From Polycyclovorans sp. (lineage in GTDB: Bacteria; Pseudomonadota; Gammaproteobacteria; Nevskiales; Nevskiaceae): a DNA stretch of 64,000 nt. Both the position numbers and the translations under genes were made by a program. Under the pieces are notes generated by a model. The model saw only the letters and a list, made by a program, of their open reading frames with translations, made no database searches and was not told where the DNA came from. Positions 12,040-19,349 of this stretch are shown piece after piece. The DNA lies in assembly GCA_002706265.1 (NCBI GenBank), contig PAKU01000011.1:61864-125863 (forward strand). Reading direction: 5' to 3'. The stretch's first letter is position 1, and every line of letters begins with the position of its first letter.

Positions 12040-13589
12040 CAGCTTCGGCGGTGCAGGTGGTGCGGGCGCAGGCCCGTCAGGAACAGCATTGCACCATAGC
12101 TCAGGCCCGCAGCGGCCAGCACCCACAGCAGCCGCAGCACGCGGTCGAGCAGCGGCAGGTCCAGCCACAGTTGCAGCGGACCTTGCAGCACGACCACCAC
12201 CGTCACCATGGCCAGGTTGGCCAGCAGCAGGCGCAGGCCAAACGTCTTCCACGGCGCGGCAACCGGCACATAAACGCCGTCACGCCGCAGGCGCCCGAAC
12301 AGCAGCAGCGCATTGATCCACGCCGAGGTCGAGGTGGCCGCAGCCAGAACCGCGTGCGGCGCGCCGAACTCGAAATGCACGGCCACCAGCACGCCCGTGA
12401 CCGACAGGGCCATGCCACTGAGCAACGCGGTGATCGCGTAGCGCACCGGAATGCGCGTCTCTTGCCGGGCGTAAAAGCCCGGCACCAGAATCTTCACCAG
12501 CGAAAACCCCATGAAGCCGAAGGCATAGGCCATCAGCGCCGCAGCGGTCATGTGCACGTCGGTGGCGGTGAAGGCCCGGTACTGGAACAGGGTCACCACC
12601 AAAGGCCCGGCCAGCACGAACAGGCCCAGCGCTGCCGGCAAGCCCACCAGCAACAGCAGCTTCAGCGCCCAATCCAGGGTGTCGGAAAACGCGGTGTCGG
12701 ACTGGCTGGCGAACTGCGCCGAGAGCGTCGGCAGAATCACCGTGCCGATGGCAATGCTGAACAAGCCCAGCGGAAACTCCATCAACCGATCGGCGAAATA
12801 CAGCCAACTGACGCTGCCGGTGACCAGAAAGCTGGCAATGATGGTGTCGAGCAGCAGGCTCACCTGGGCCACCGACGAGCCGATCATGATCGGCACCATC
12901 AATTTCATGATGCGCTGCACCCGGGCATCGCCCCAGCCCCAGCGCGGCCGCGGCGTCAGGTTCAGCCGCCGCAGGCTGGGCAGTTGCGCGGCCAGCTGCA
13001 GAATGCCCGCAGCGAACACCGCGTAGGCCAGCACCTGCACCGAATCGTTGTCGATGAAGGCGGCCGCGATGAGGCAGATGTTGAGAATCACCGGCGTGAT
13101 GGCCGGCACCGCAAACTGGCCGTAGCTGTTGAGCACCCCGCCGGCCATGGCGGTGAGCGAGATGAACATCAGATACGGAAACGTCCAGCGCAGCATGTCG
13201 GCGCCCAGCGCGAACTGCGCCGGATCATCGGCGAACCCCGGGGCGAACAGGCCCATCAGCAACGGGCTGGCCAGGCAGCCCACCAGGGTGATGGCGCCCA
13301 GCACCCCGCCCAGGGTGCCGCTGACCCGGGAGAGCAGATCGCTCACATCTTCGTGCGTGCCCCGGGTGCGGGTTTCGGTGAACACCGGAACGAACGACTG
13401 CGCAAACGCCCCCTCGGCAAACATGCGGCGCCCGAAGTTGGGAATTTTCAGCGCCACCAGAAAGGCGTCCATGCCCGCCCCTGCGCCGAAGGCGGCGGCG
13501 AACAGGATGTCGCGCACAAAGCCGAGCACGCGCGAGATCAGCGTCATTCCGCCGACCACTGCTGACGACTTCATTAAAGAGGTGCTCAT
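12039..13589 (-). CDS. murJ: Lipid II flippase MurJ
   Basis: About 516 residues with 13-14 predicted hydrophobic segments of the MVF/MOP superfamily. The family N-terminus MTLISRVLGFVRDILFA and the motif NFGRRMFAEGAFAQSFVPVF (about residues 49-68) contain the charged residues needed for lipid II transport. It flips lipid II across the inner membrane for peptidoglycan synthesis. The start is placed at ATG 13589; ATG 13574 is a credible alternative. A -10-like TACAAT lies only ten bases before 13589, so the transcript may be leaderless or use the later ATG. Coupled to ribF by stop-start overlap. Confidence 0.95.
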   Translation of the reverse strand: MSTSLMKSSAVVGGMTLISRVLGFVRDILFAAAFGAGAGMDAFLVALKIPNFGRRMFAEGAFAQSFVPVFTETRTRGTHEDVSDLLSRVSGTLGGVLGAITLVGCLASPLLMGLFAPGFADDPAQFALGADMLRWTFPYLMFISLTAMAGGVLNSYGQFAVPAITPVILNICLIAAAFIDNDSVQVLAYAVFAAGILQLAAQLPSLRRLNLTPRPRWGWGDARVQRIMKLMVPIMIGSSVAQVSLLLDTIIASFLVTGSVSWLYFADRLMEFPLGLFSIAIGTVILPTLSAQFASQSDTAFSDTLDWALKLLLLVGLPAALGLFVLAGPLVVTLFQYRAFTATDVHMTAAALMAYAFGFMGFSLVKILVPGFYARQETRIPVRYAITALLSGMALSVTGVLVAVHFEFGAPHAVLAAATSTSAWINALLLFGRLRRDGVYVPVAAPWKTFGLRLLLANLAMVTVVVVLQGPLQLWLDLPLLDRVLRLLWVLAAAGLSYGAMLFLTGLRPHHLHRRS

Positions 13590-13780
13590 CCAGCGCGCGA
13601 TTGTAGCGGTCCGGGCGCGCGCGACAGAGCCCGCGCCTGCGCCACAAGCTGGGGCGCAACACCCAGCGGGCCCGGCGGGCCCGGCGGGGGCCGTTGCAGG
13701 CCCCGGCCAGGCCCACCCGGGCGCGCACAAGGCGCGGCCGGCGCCGGGCGGATCAGCCGATCAGCCGGCCGCGATCACCC

Positions 13781-14617
13781 TCACTGCTTGCGGAACAGAA
13801 AAATGCCCCAAGCGAGATGCCCCTGCCGACCGCCGTTCACCCAGTGCGCCAGCCCGGCTTTCATGCGGCTGATGTAATCGTCACTGACCCGGCCTTGCAG
13901 CTCCGGCGTGAGGCGGATCAGCTCCTCGCGCACCCGGCCGTAATGGCGGGTGAGCTGAGGGCTGTGGTCTTCAAAGCCCTGGTCGGTCAGCCCCAGCGAC
14001 GCGGCGGTGCGCAGGTAGAAGCCGGGCGTGCCCAGGCTTTGCAGATGAATGCGCGCGAGGATGGGGTCGAGCACGCCGTCGGGGCAGTCGTCGGCCGCCA
14101 TCGGGTCGGTCATCACGAACTCGCCGCCCGGTTTGAGCACCCGGGCAACCTCCGCCAGCACCTGCGCGCGCTTGCCGCTGTGCAGAATGGCGTCCTGAGA
14201 CCACACGACATCGAAATGGTTGTCGGGATAGGCCAGCGATTCAAAGCTGGCATCGACCACGTCGATCAGGTGATCGAGCCCCTGTTCGACATTCATCGCC
14301 CGGTTGCGCTGGTTCTCCACCTCACTGAGATTCAGCGCGACGCAGTGGCAGCCCACCGTCTTGGCAAGATGCCGCATCGACCCGCCGTAGCCCGCGCCGA
14401 TGTCCAGCACACGGGCATCGGCGTTCAGTTGGGTCAGGCGCTGCACCATGCGGGTGACGGTGCGGTGGCTGGCCGGCGCGATGGCTTCGTCGTCGTGCGC
14501 GTAAAGCCCCACGTGAATGTCTTCGCCGCCCCAGACGTGAAAGTAAAAATGATCGGCGTCATCGCTGTTGTAGTAGTCGCGGGCGATGTCGACCGCAGCC
14601 TGATCGGTCGTGCTCAT
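13781..14617 (-). CDS. Sarcosine/dimethylglycine N-methyltransferase (betaine synthesis)
   Basis: A 278-residue SAM-dependent methyltransferase. Motif I is VLDIGAGYGGSMRHLA (about residues 69-84), motif II VVWSQDAILHS, and motif III VLKPGGEFVMTDPM. The overall sequence, including WGGEDIHVGLY at the front and HWVNGGRQGHLAWGIF at the end, is that of SDMT of Ectothiorhodospira/Halorhodospira type. It methylates sarcosine and dimethylglycine to glycine betaine, an osmoprotectant. The start overlaps the GSMT stop by four bases (ATGA), so the pair is translationally coupled. The gap to murJ (about 190 bases) is very GC-rich with repeated GGGCCCGGC units. Confidence 0.93.
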   Translation of the reverse strand: MSTTDQAAVDIARDYYNSDDADHFYFHVWGGEDIHVGLYAHDDEAIAPASHRTVTRMVQRLTQLNADARVLDIGAGYGGSMRHLAKTVGCHCVALNLSEVENQRNRAMNVEQGLDHLIDVVDASFESLAYPDNHFDVVWSQDAILHSGKRAQVLAEVARVLKPGGEFVMTDPMAADDCPDGVLDPILARIHLQSLGTPGFYLRTAASLGLTDQGFEDHSPQLTRHYGRVREELIRLTPELQGRVSDDYISRMKAGLAHWVNGGRQGHLAWGIFLFRKQ

Positions 14618-15456
14618 ACGTGGCCCTTCGCAAGATCGGCAGCGGTGGCTTCTTCATCCGTCTCGTAGTGCTTGTGCGCGACGTGGATGTAGAAATCGGG
14701 CTGCGATTCGGGATGCGTTTCCTGAAAATCGCCGTAGGTCTCGATCCGCTGGAAGCCCACCTCGGTCATCAGCCGCCGGGTGTAGTCCTTGCGCAGCGGA
14801 AACATGTTGAGGTGATATTGCGAGCCATCCGGGAAGCTGTAACGGAACCGGGCCAGTCCCTCATCCATGTGCTCGGGCTCGGCACTGACACGGTCGCCGC
14901 AGTAGTAATACTTGTGCTTCGAGGAGAAGCCTTCGTCGAGAATCTGGTCGTAGTTGCGCTGGTCGAGTATCAGAATGCCGTCGTGGCGCAGCGCGGCGTA
15001 GAACTCGGCGAGCGCCTTGCGGCGGTCACGCTCGGAAAACAGGTGGGTGAACGAATTGCCGAGGCAGATCACGGCATCGTATTTGCCGTTGATGTCACGG
15101 TTGAGCCAGCGCCAGTCGGCCTGCGCGGTGCGCAGAATCAGCCCGTAGCGGCGGCCGTTGCTGAACGCCATCGACAGCATTTCGGGGCTGCCGTCGGCGC
15201 TGATCACTTCAAAGCCTTCGCGCGCCAGACGCACCGAATGAAAGCCGGTGCCGGTGGCCACATCGAGCACGGTGCGCTTGCCGTACTGTTTCAGCAGATC
15301 GATGAAGAAACGCCCTTCGGACTCGGCGCGACTTTCCCAGTCGATCAGCTCGTCCCACTTCTCGACGAAAGAAGTGACGTATTCCTCTTGATAATGTTGC
15401 GAATCGCGCATGGCGATCGGGTTGGATCCAAACCTCTGCGGGCCTTGGACAGTCAT
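14614..15456 (-). CDS. Glycine/sarcosine N-methyltransferase (betaine synthesis)
   Basis: A 280-residue SAM-dependent methyltransferase with motif I VLDVATGTGFHSVRLA (about residues 63-78) and downstream ICLGNSFTHLF. The N-terminal SFVEKWDELIDWESRAESEG and the Tyr-rich KHKYYYCGDRV region match bacterial GSMT. It methylates glycine to sarcosine and dimethylglycine; SDMT then completes betaine. Start ATG 15456 follows GGGAGA at ideal spacing, which decides against a longer frame. First gene of the two-gene operon, preceded by a 287-base leader with strong hairpins. Expression is likely osmotically controlled (inference from pathway, not from a seen operator). Confidence 0.93.
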   Translation of the reverse strand: MTVQGPQRFGSNPIAMRDSQHYQEEYVTSFVEKWDELIDWESRAESEGRFFIDLLKQYGKRTVLDVATGTGFHSVRLAREGFEVISADGSPEMLSMAFSNGRRYGLILRTAQADWRWLNRDINGKYDAVICLGNSFTHLFSERDRRKALAEFYAALRHDGILILDQRNYDQILDEGFSSKHKYYYCGDRVSAEPEHMDEGLARFRYSFPDGSQYHLNMFPLRKDYTRRLMTEVGFQRIETYGDFQETHPESQPDFYIHVAHKHYETDEEATAADLAKGHV

Positions 15457-15743
15457 GTTGTCTCCCTGTATGAACGTGGATGACAACGAAACGCAGCGGG
15501 CCGTGGCAATACGGGGTGGTACACCACAGAGCAAACACGCTTCGCCGTCTGGAGGGGCTCCGACCGGCGGTCGGACGCTCCAACGGGTGGGTGGTAGCTT
15601 TGTCAGCCGGTGGCACCCTACCGGCATTCCCGCCTAAAACCAAGGCTGCCGCCTGTCACGGAGGGGCCCATCGGGGCCCGAAAGATGCCGGGCCCAAGAC
15701 CTGAAACGCCGCGCCAACCGACGCGCCCCCGAGGGCGCCTTGC
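15457..15743 (-). other. Long structured region upstream of the betaine operon
   Basis: These 287 bases between the MFS gene and GSMT have no coding frame I believe. They hold a hairpin with an internal loop at 15551-15581 (GGTCGG/CCGACC core with an outer GGAG/CTCC pairing), GGGCCC-containing palindromes at about 15664-15694, and a GCGCCC/GGGCGC stem at 15724-15739 without a T tract. This could be a transcribed leader, a promoter region or both. I could not match it to a known riboswitch. Confidence 0.4.
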
Positions 15744-17033
15744 TCAGGTCGGTGGGGGCGGTTCCGGCGCCACAGTGGGCTCGGCCTGAGCGGCAGCGGC
15801 GTCTTCCCACATGGCTTCCAGCGCCACCGCCGAGGTCCGCAGCATGGGCATGAAGGTCGCCGCTTCGCCGACCGGCGCCTGGCGTGACTCCACCCTCAAT
15901 CGCGCATGCAGCAGCACCGCCAGCAGCGCCCAGCACAGGGCAAAGTAGATGAACAGGGCGCTCGGGCCCAGCAGGTTCATCAGCAGCCCGGCCAGGGTTG
16001 GCCCCAGCGCGGCGCCCACGCCATGCAGCAGCAACATGACGCTGGCGCCTTCAAGCAGGTCTTCGGCGGGCAGCCGGTCTGCCAGATGGGCAATGGCAAG
16101 CGGATAGGCCGAAAACGCCAGCACGCCGTAGCAGAACACCAGCGGCGACAGGCTCCAGGGCAGCCACTGGCTCAGGGTCGCCAGGGCCAGCGAGACGCCC
16201 AGGGCAACAATTGCGAGCAGCCGCATCACCCGGCGCCGATCCCGGCCATCGGAATACCGGCCGATGGGCCACTGCCCCGCCGCACCGCCCAGAATGGCCG
16301 TACTCATCAAAATGGCAATGCCCAGGGCGCTGGCGCCGCTGAGTTGCGCCTGAGCGGGCAACAGCCCCCACAGCGCACCCATGGCCAGGCCCGACACGGC
16401 GGCCGTGATGGCCGCCGAGGGCGCGGCGCGCGACATCACGCCCAGTCGCAGCCGCGTCGACAGCGGTGGCGCCGGCTGGTTGAGGCGGGTCATGGCCACC
16501 GGAATCAGCGACAGGTTGATCAGCAACGTGATCACCCCGAACAGCACAAAGGCATCGCTGGGGGCCAGCACCATCAGGAACTGACCGGCGGCCAGCGCCA
16601 GCAGGTTGACCACCATGTAGGCGGCGAAGAAGCGTCCGCGCTCACTGCCGGTCGCCTCGGCGGCCAGCCAGCTTTCGGTCACCGCATAAAGCCCGACCAG
16701 ACTGGCGCCGGTGAGCACCCGCAGCAGCGCCCAGGCCCAGGCCGCATCGGTCAGGGCGTGGCCAATCACCGTGCACGACGCCAGCGCGGCAAACACTGCG
16801 AAGGCGCGAATGTGCCCGGTGCGGCGAATCAGAAAAGAGGTGGCGAAGGTGCCGCAGCCGTAGCCGATGAAATAAGCCGACATGACCCCGCCGATCACCA
16901 GCGGTGCCCAGCCCATGGCGGCCGCCTGTACGGCCAGGAAGGTGTTCAGCAGGCCCACCCCCAGCAGCAGCAGGGCGACGCTGCCGAGCAAGGGGGCCAT
17001 GTGTGACGCAGAACGCGGTGAGGTAGGCGACAT
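15744..17033 (-). CDS. MFS transporter, YcaD-like
   Basis: About 429 residues with 12 hydrophobic segments. Major-facilitator signatures include SAYFIGYGCGTF and a cytoplasmic loop RYSDGRDRRRVM (about residue 242) between helices 6 and 8, the conserved G-x-x-x-D-R-x-x-R-R type motif. General resemblance is to the YcaD/UMF group of exporters; the substrate is unknown. The cytoplasmic C-terminal tail is Pro/Glu-rich. The start is uncertain: ATG 17033 gives a sensible N-terminus but has no clear ribosome-binding site. It is divergent from arsM (130 bases) and co-directional with the betaine genes, so it could serve either neighbourhood. Confidence 0.82.
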   Translation of the reverse strand: MSPTSPRSASHMAPLLGSVALLLLGVGLLNTFLAVQAAAMGWAPLVIGGVMSAYFIGYGCGTFATSFLIRRTGHIRAFAVFAALASCTVIGHALTDAAWAWALLRVLTGASLVGLYAVTESWLAAEATGSERGRFFAAYMVVNLLALAAGQFLMVLAPSDAFVLFGVITLLINLSLIPVAMTRLNQPAPPLSTRLRLGVMSRAAPSAAITAAVSGLAMGALWGLLPAQAQLSGASALGIAILMSTAILGGAAGQWPIGRYSDGRDRRRVMRLLAIVALGVSLALATLSQWLPWSLSPLVFCYGVLAFSAYPLAIAHLADRLPAEDLLEGASVMLLLHGVGAALGPTLAGLLMNLLGPSALFIYFALCWALLAVLLHARLRVESRQAPVGEAATFMPMLRTSAVALEAMWEDAAAAQAEPTVAPEPPPPT

Positions 17034-17162
17034 GCCCAAGGGTAACAACGCAAGGCGACGCATCCAAGACGCGGTGACATGAAGTAAGGACGATGAACCG
17101 CACCGCCTGCACGACGGGCGCGTAACCTGATTCACCCCACTTCAAGAGCCCCATCACCCCTC

Positions 17163-18206
17163 ATGACCGGCAACCCCGACACGCTCGCCGCCGTCAAGCA
17201 CTACTACGGCGAAGTGCTGCAATCTTCCAGCGACCTGCAGACCTCGGCCTGCTGCCTGGCCGACGCCATGCCCGCCCACCTGATCCCCTTGCTCAAGGAC
17301 ATTCACCCCGAGATCAAGGACCGCTTCTACGGTTGCGGCTCGCCGATACCGCCCGCCATCGAGGGGGCGACGGTGCTTGATCTGGGCTGCGGCACCGGGC
17401 GCGATGTGTACCTGCTGTCACGCCTGGTGGGTCCGACCGGCCGGGTCATCGGGCTCGACATGACCGAGGCGCAACTGGCCGTCGGCCGTCGCCACCAGGC
17501 CTGGCACGCCGAGCGCTATGGCCACGACAACGTCGATTTTCGCCACGGCTACATCGAGGACCTGGCCAGTGCCGGCATTGCCGACGCCTCGATCGACGTG
17601 GTGATTTCAAACTGCGTGCTCAATCTGTCGCCCGACAAACCCGCCCTGTTCCGCGAGCTGATGCGGGTGCTCAAGCCCGGTGGCGAGCTGTATTTTTCCG
17701 ACGTGTTTGCCGACCGCCGCATTCCCGAAGCGCTGAGCAACGACCCGCTGTTGCGTGGCGAATGCCTGGGCGGCGCCCTCTATGAAGAAGATTTTCGCCG
17801 CTTGATGGCCGACGTGGGCTGCCGCGACAGCCGCATCGTCAGCCGCTCGCCGCTGGCCATTCACAACCCCGACATCGAGCGGCAGATCGGCTTCGTCAAC
17901 TTCACCTCGGTCACGGTGCGCGCGTTCAAACTGGCACTGGAAGACCGCTGCGAAGACTTTGGCCAGGTGGCCACTTATTTGGGCACCCTGCCCGAGGCGC
18001 CGCACCGGTTTCTGCTGGATGACCACCACCTGCTGGAAACCGGCCGCCCGCTGCGCGTCTGCGGCAACACCGCCGACATGCTCAGCCAAACGCGCTACGC
18101 ACCGCACATCCAGTTGATCGGCGACAAGACCCGTCATTTCGGCCTGTTCGACTGCGTGTCGCCAGGCGCCGGCGGGCCCACCGACACCGCCGCCGCGTGC
18201 TGCTGA
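17163..18206 (+). CDS. arsM: Arsenite S-adenosylmethyltransferase
   Basis: A 347-residue methyltransferase with motif I VLDLGCGTGRDVY (about residues 71-83). The three cysteines that hold As(III) in ArsM proteins are present in the right contexts: YGCG (C58), SNCVLNLS (C151) and GECLGGALY (C201). An extra CC pair lies at 30-31 and another CC ends the protein. It should methylate trivalent arsenic stepwise to dimethylarsenical using SAM. The gene heads a + strand cluster with arsS, whose start overlaps its end by about ten bases. No ArsR-type regulator gene is seen nearby. Confidence 0.92.
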   Translation: MTGNPDTLAAVKHYYGEVLQSSSDLQTSACCLADAMPAHLIPLLKDIHPEIKDRFYGCGSPIPPAIEGATVLDLGCGTGRDVYLLSRLVGPTGRVIGLDMTEAQLAVGRRHQAWHAERYGHDNVDFRHGYIEDLASAGIADASIDVVISNCVLNLSPDKPALFRELMRVLKPGGELYFSDVFADRRIPEALSNDPLLRGECLGGALYEEDFRRLMADVGCRDSRIVSRSPLAIHNPDIERQIGFVNFTSVTVRAFKLALEDRCEDFGQVATYLGTLPEAPHRFLLDDHHLLETGRPLRVCGNTADMLSQTRYAPHIQLIGDKTRHFGLFDCVSPGAGGPTDTAAACC

Positions 18207-19297
18207 GCGCAGCGCCAACGCCAACGCCAACGCCCCTACTCAAGCCCAAGCCTAAGCCCATGCCACTGGACATCCCCGTCGTCATCGAGCCCAACCCGGC
18301 GCACGCGCTCAAGCACCCGTACGACTTCAACGCGCGGCTCGCCGACAGCAAGCTGCAACTGGACGCACGAAGCCTGGCCACCCTGCAGGTCAACCTCACC
18401 AAGCTCTGCAACCAGGCCTGCCGTCACTGTCACGTGGATGCCTCGCCCGCCCGCACCGAGGCCCTGCCGGAAGATGACATCACCCGGCTGCTGACCGTGC
18501 TGGAGGCCACGCCCGAAATCACCGCGCTGGACCTCACCGGCGGCGCGCCCGAGTTGCATCCCGGGTTCGAGCGCCTGGTCATCGACGCCCGGCGCCTGGG
18601 CCGCAAGGTGATGGTGCGCCACAACCTCACCGTGACCTACGACGGCAACCCGCAGACCGGCGCGTCCAAAGCCCACCTGCCCGACTTCTTTGCCGAGCAC
18701 GGCGTCGAGGTCATCTGTTCGCTGCCGTATTACCAGGAACTGTTCACCGACAGGCAGCGCGGCAGCGGCGTGTTCAAGAAGAGCATCGACGGCCTGCAAA
18801 GACTCAACACGCTGGGCTACGGCCAGCCCGGCTCGGGCCTGACCCTCAACCTGGTCTACAACCCGGTGGGGCCGTTCCTGCCCGCCGACCAGACCTCGCT
18901 GCAGGCCGACTACAAACGTGAACTGGGCAGCCGCTACGGCATCGTCTTCAATCAGTTGTTCGCCATCACCAACATGCCCATCAACCGCTTCGCCCTGCAT
19001 TTGCAGAAGCGCGACCAGTTGCGGGCCTACATGGACAAGCTCAGTGGCGCATTCAACGCCGAGGCGGCGCGCTCGGTGATGTGCCGCGACCTGGTCAGTG
19101 TGGGCAGTGACGGCACGCTGTACGACTGCGATTTCAATCAGCAGATTGACCTGCCGATTCTGGGTGACGACGGCCGCCCGGTCACTCTGGCCAATTTTGA
19201 CGCGGCCCGCCTGAGACGCCGCGCCATCCGCTTTGGCGCCCACTGCTTTGCCTGCACCGCCGGCGCCGGGTCTTCGTGCGGCGGGGCGACCGCCTGA
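18197..19297 (+). CDS. arsS: Arsenosugar biosynthesis radical SAM protein
   Basis: A 366-residue radical SAM enzyme if the GTG at 18197 is used. The cluster motif CNQACRHC (C71, C75, C78) binds the [4Fe-4S]-SAM centre. The C-terminus CFACTAGAGSSCGG (C350, C353, C361) is the hallmark of the ArsS family; some relatives have selenocysteine in this region, here it is plain cysteine. Known family role: with ArsM, production of ribosyl (deoxyadenosyl-derived) arsenicals. The start is uncertain: GTG 18197 overlaps arsM, while ATG 18260 would skip a Pro/Lys/Thr repeat encoded by hexanucleotides. Neither has a clear ribosome-binding site. Confidence 0.92.
   Translation: MLLSAAPTPTPTPLLKPKPKPMPLDIPVVIEPNPAHALKHPYDFNARLADSKLQLDARSLATLQVNLTKLCNQACRHCHVDASPARTEALPEDDITRLLTVLEATPEITALDLTGGAPELHPGFERLVIDARRLGRKVMVRHNLTVTYDGNPQTGASKAHLPDFFAEHGVEVICSLPYYQELFTDRQRGSGVFKKSIDGLQRLNTLGYGQPGSGLTLNLVYNPVGPFLPADQTSLQADYKRELGSRYGIVFNQLFAITNMPINRFALHLQKRDQLRAYMDKLSGAFNAEAARSVMCRDLVSVGSDGTLYDCDFNQQIDLPILGDDGRPVTLANFDAARLRRRAIRFGAHCFACTAGAGSSCGGATA
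18214..18259 (+). repeat. Hexanucleotide tandem repeats at the arsS 5' end
   Basis: Three GCCAAC units (18214-18231) are followed by three AAGCCC-type units (18242-18259) directly before ATG 18260. If translated from GTG 18197 they encode alternating Pro/Thr and Lys/Pro. Unit length of six keeps the frame. Confidence 0.8.
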
Positions 19298-19349
19298 GCC
19301 GCCGCGTGCCCGCGAATCGCCAGAACCCGCACCCACATCTGAGGTCACC

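Noticed and set aside
11847..13565. A 570-codon + strand frame antisense to murJ and ribF.
   Set aside because: Low-complexity Gln/His/Arg composition; both opposite genes are certain.
15600..15665. Resemblance to a cobalamin riboswitch core on the + strand (GCCGGTG...CCGGCATTCCCGCC).
   Set aside because: The B12-box and CCCGCAACTG element are missing, and no + strand gene follows.
15724..15739. GCGCCC/GGGCGC hairpin after the MFS gene as an intrinsic terminator.
   Set aside because: No T tract on either side, so it is not called a terminator.
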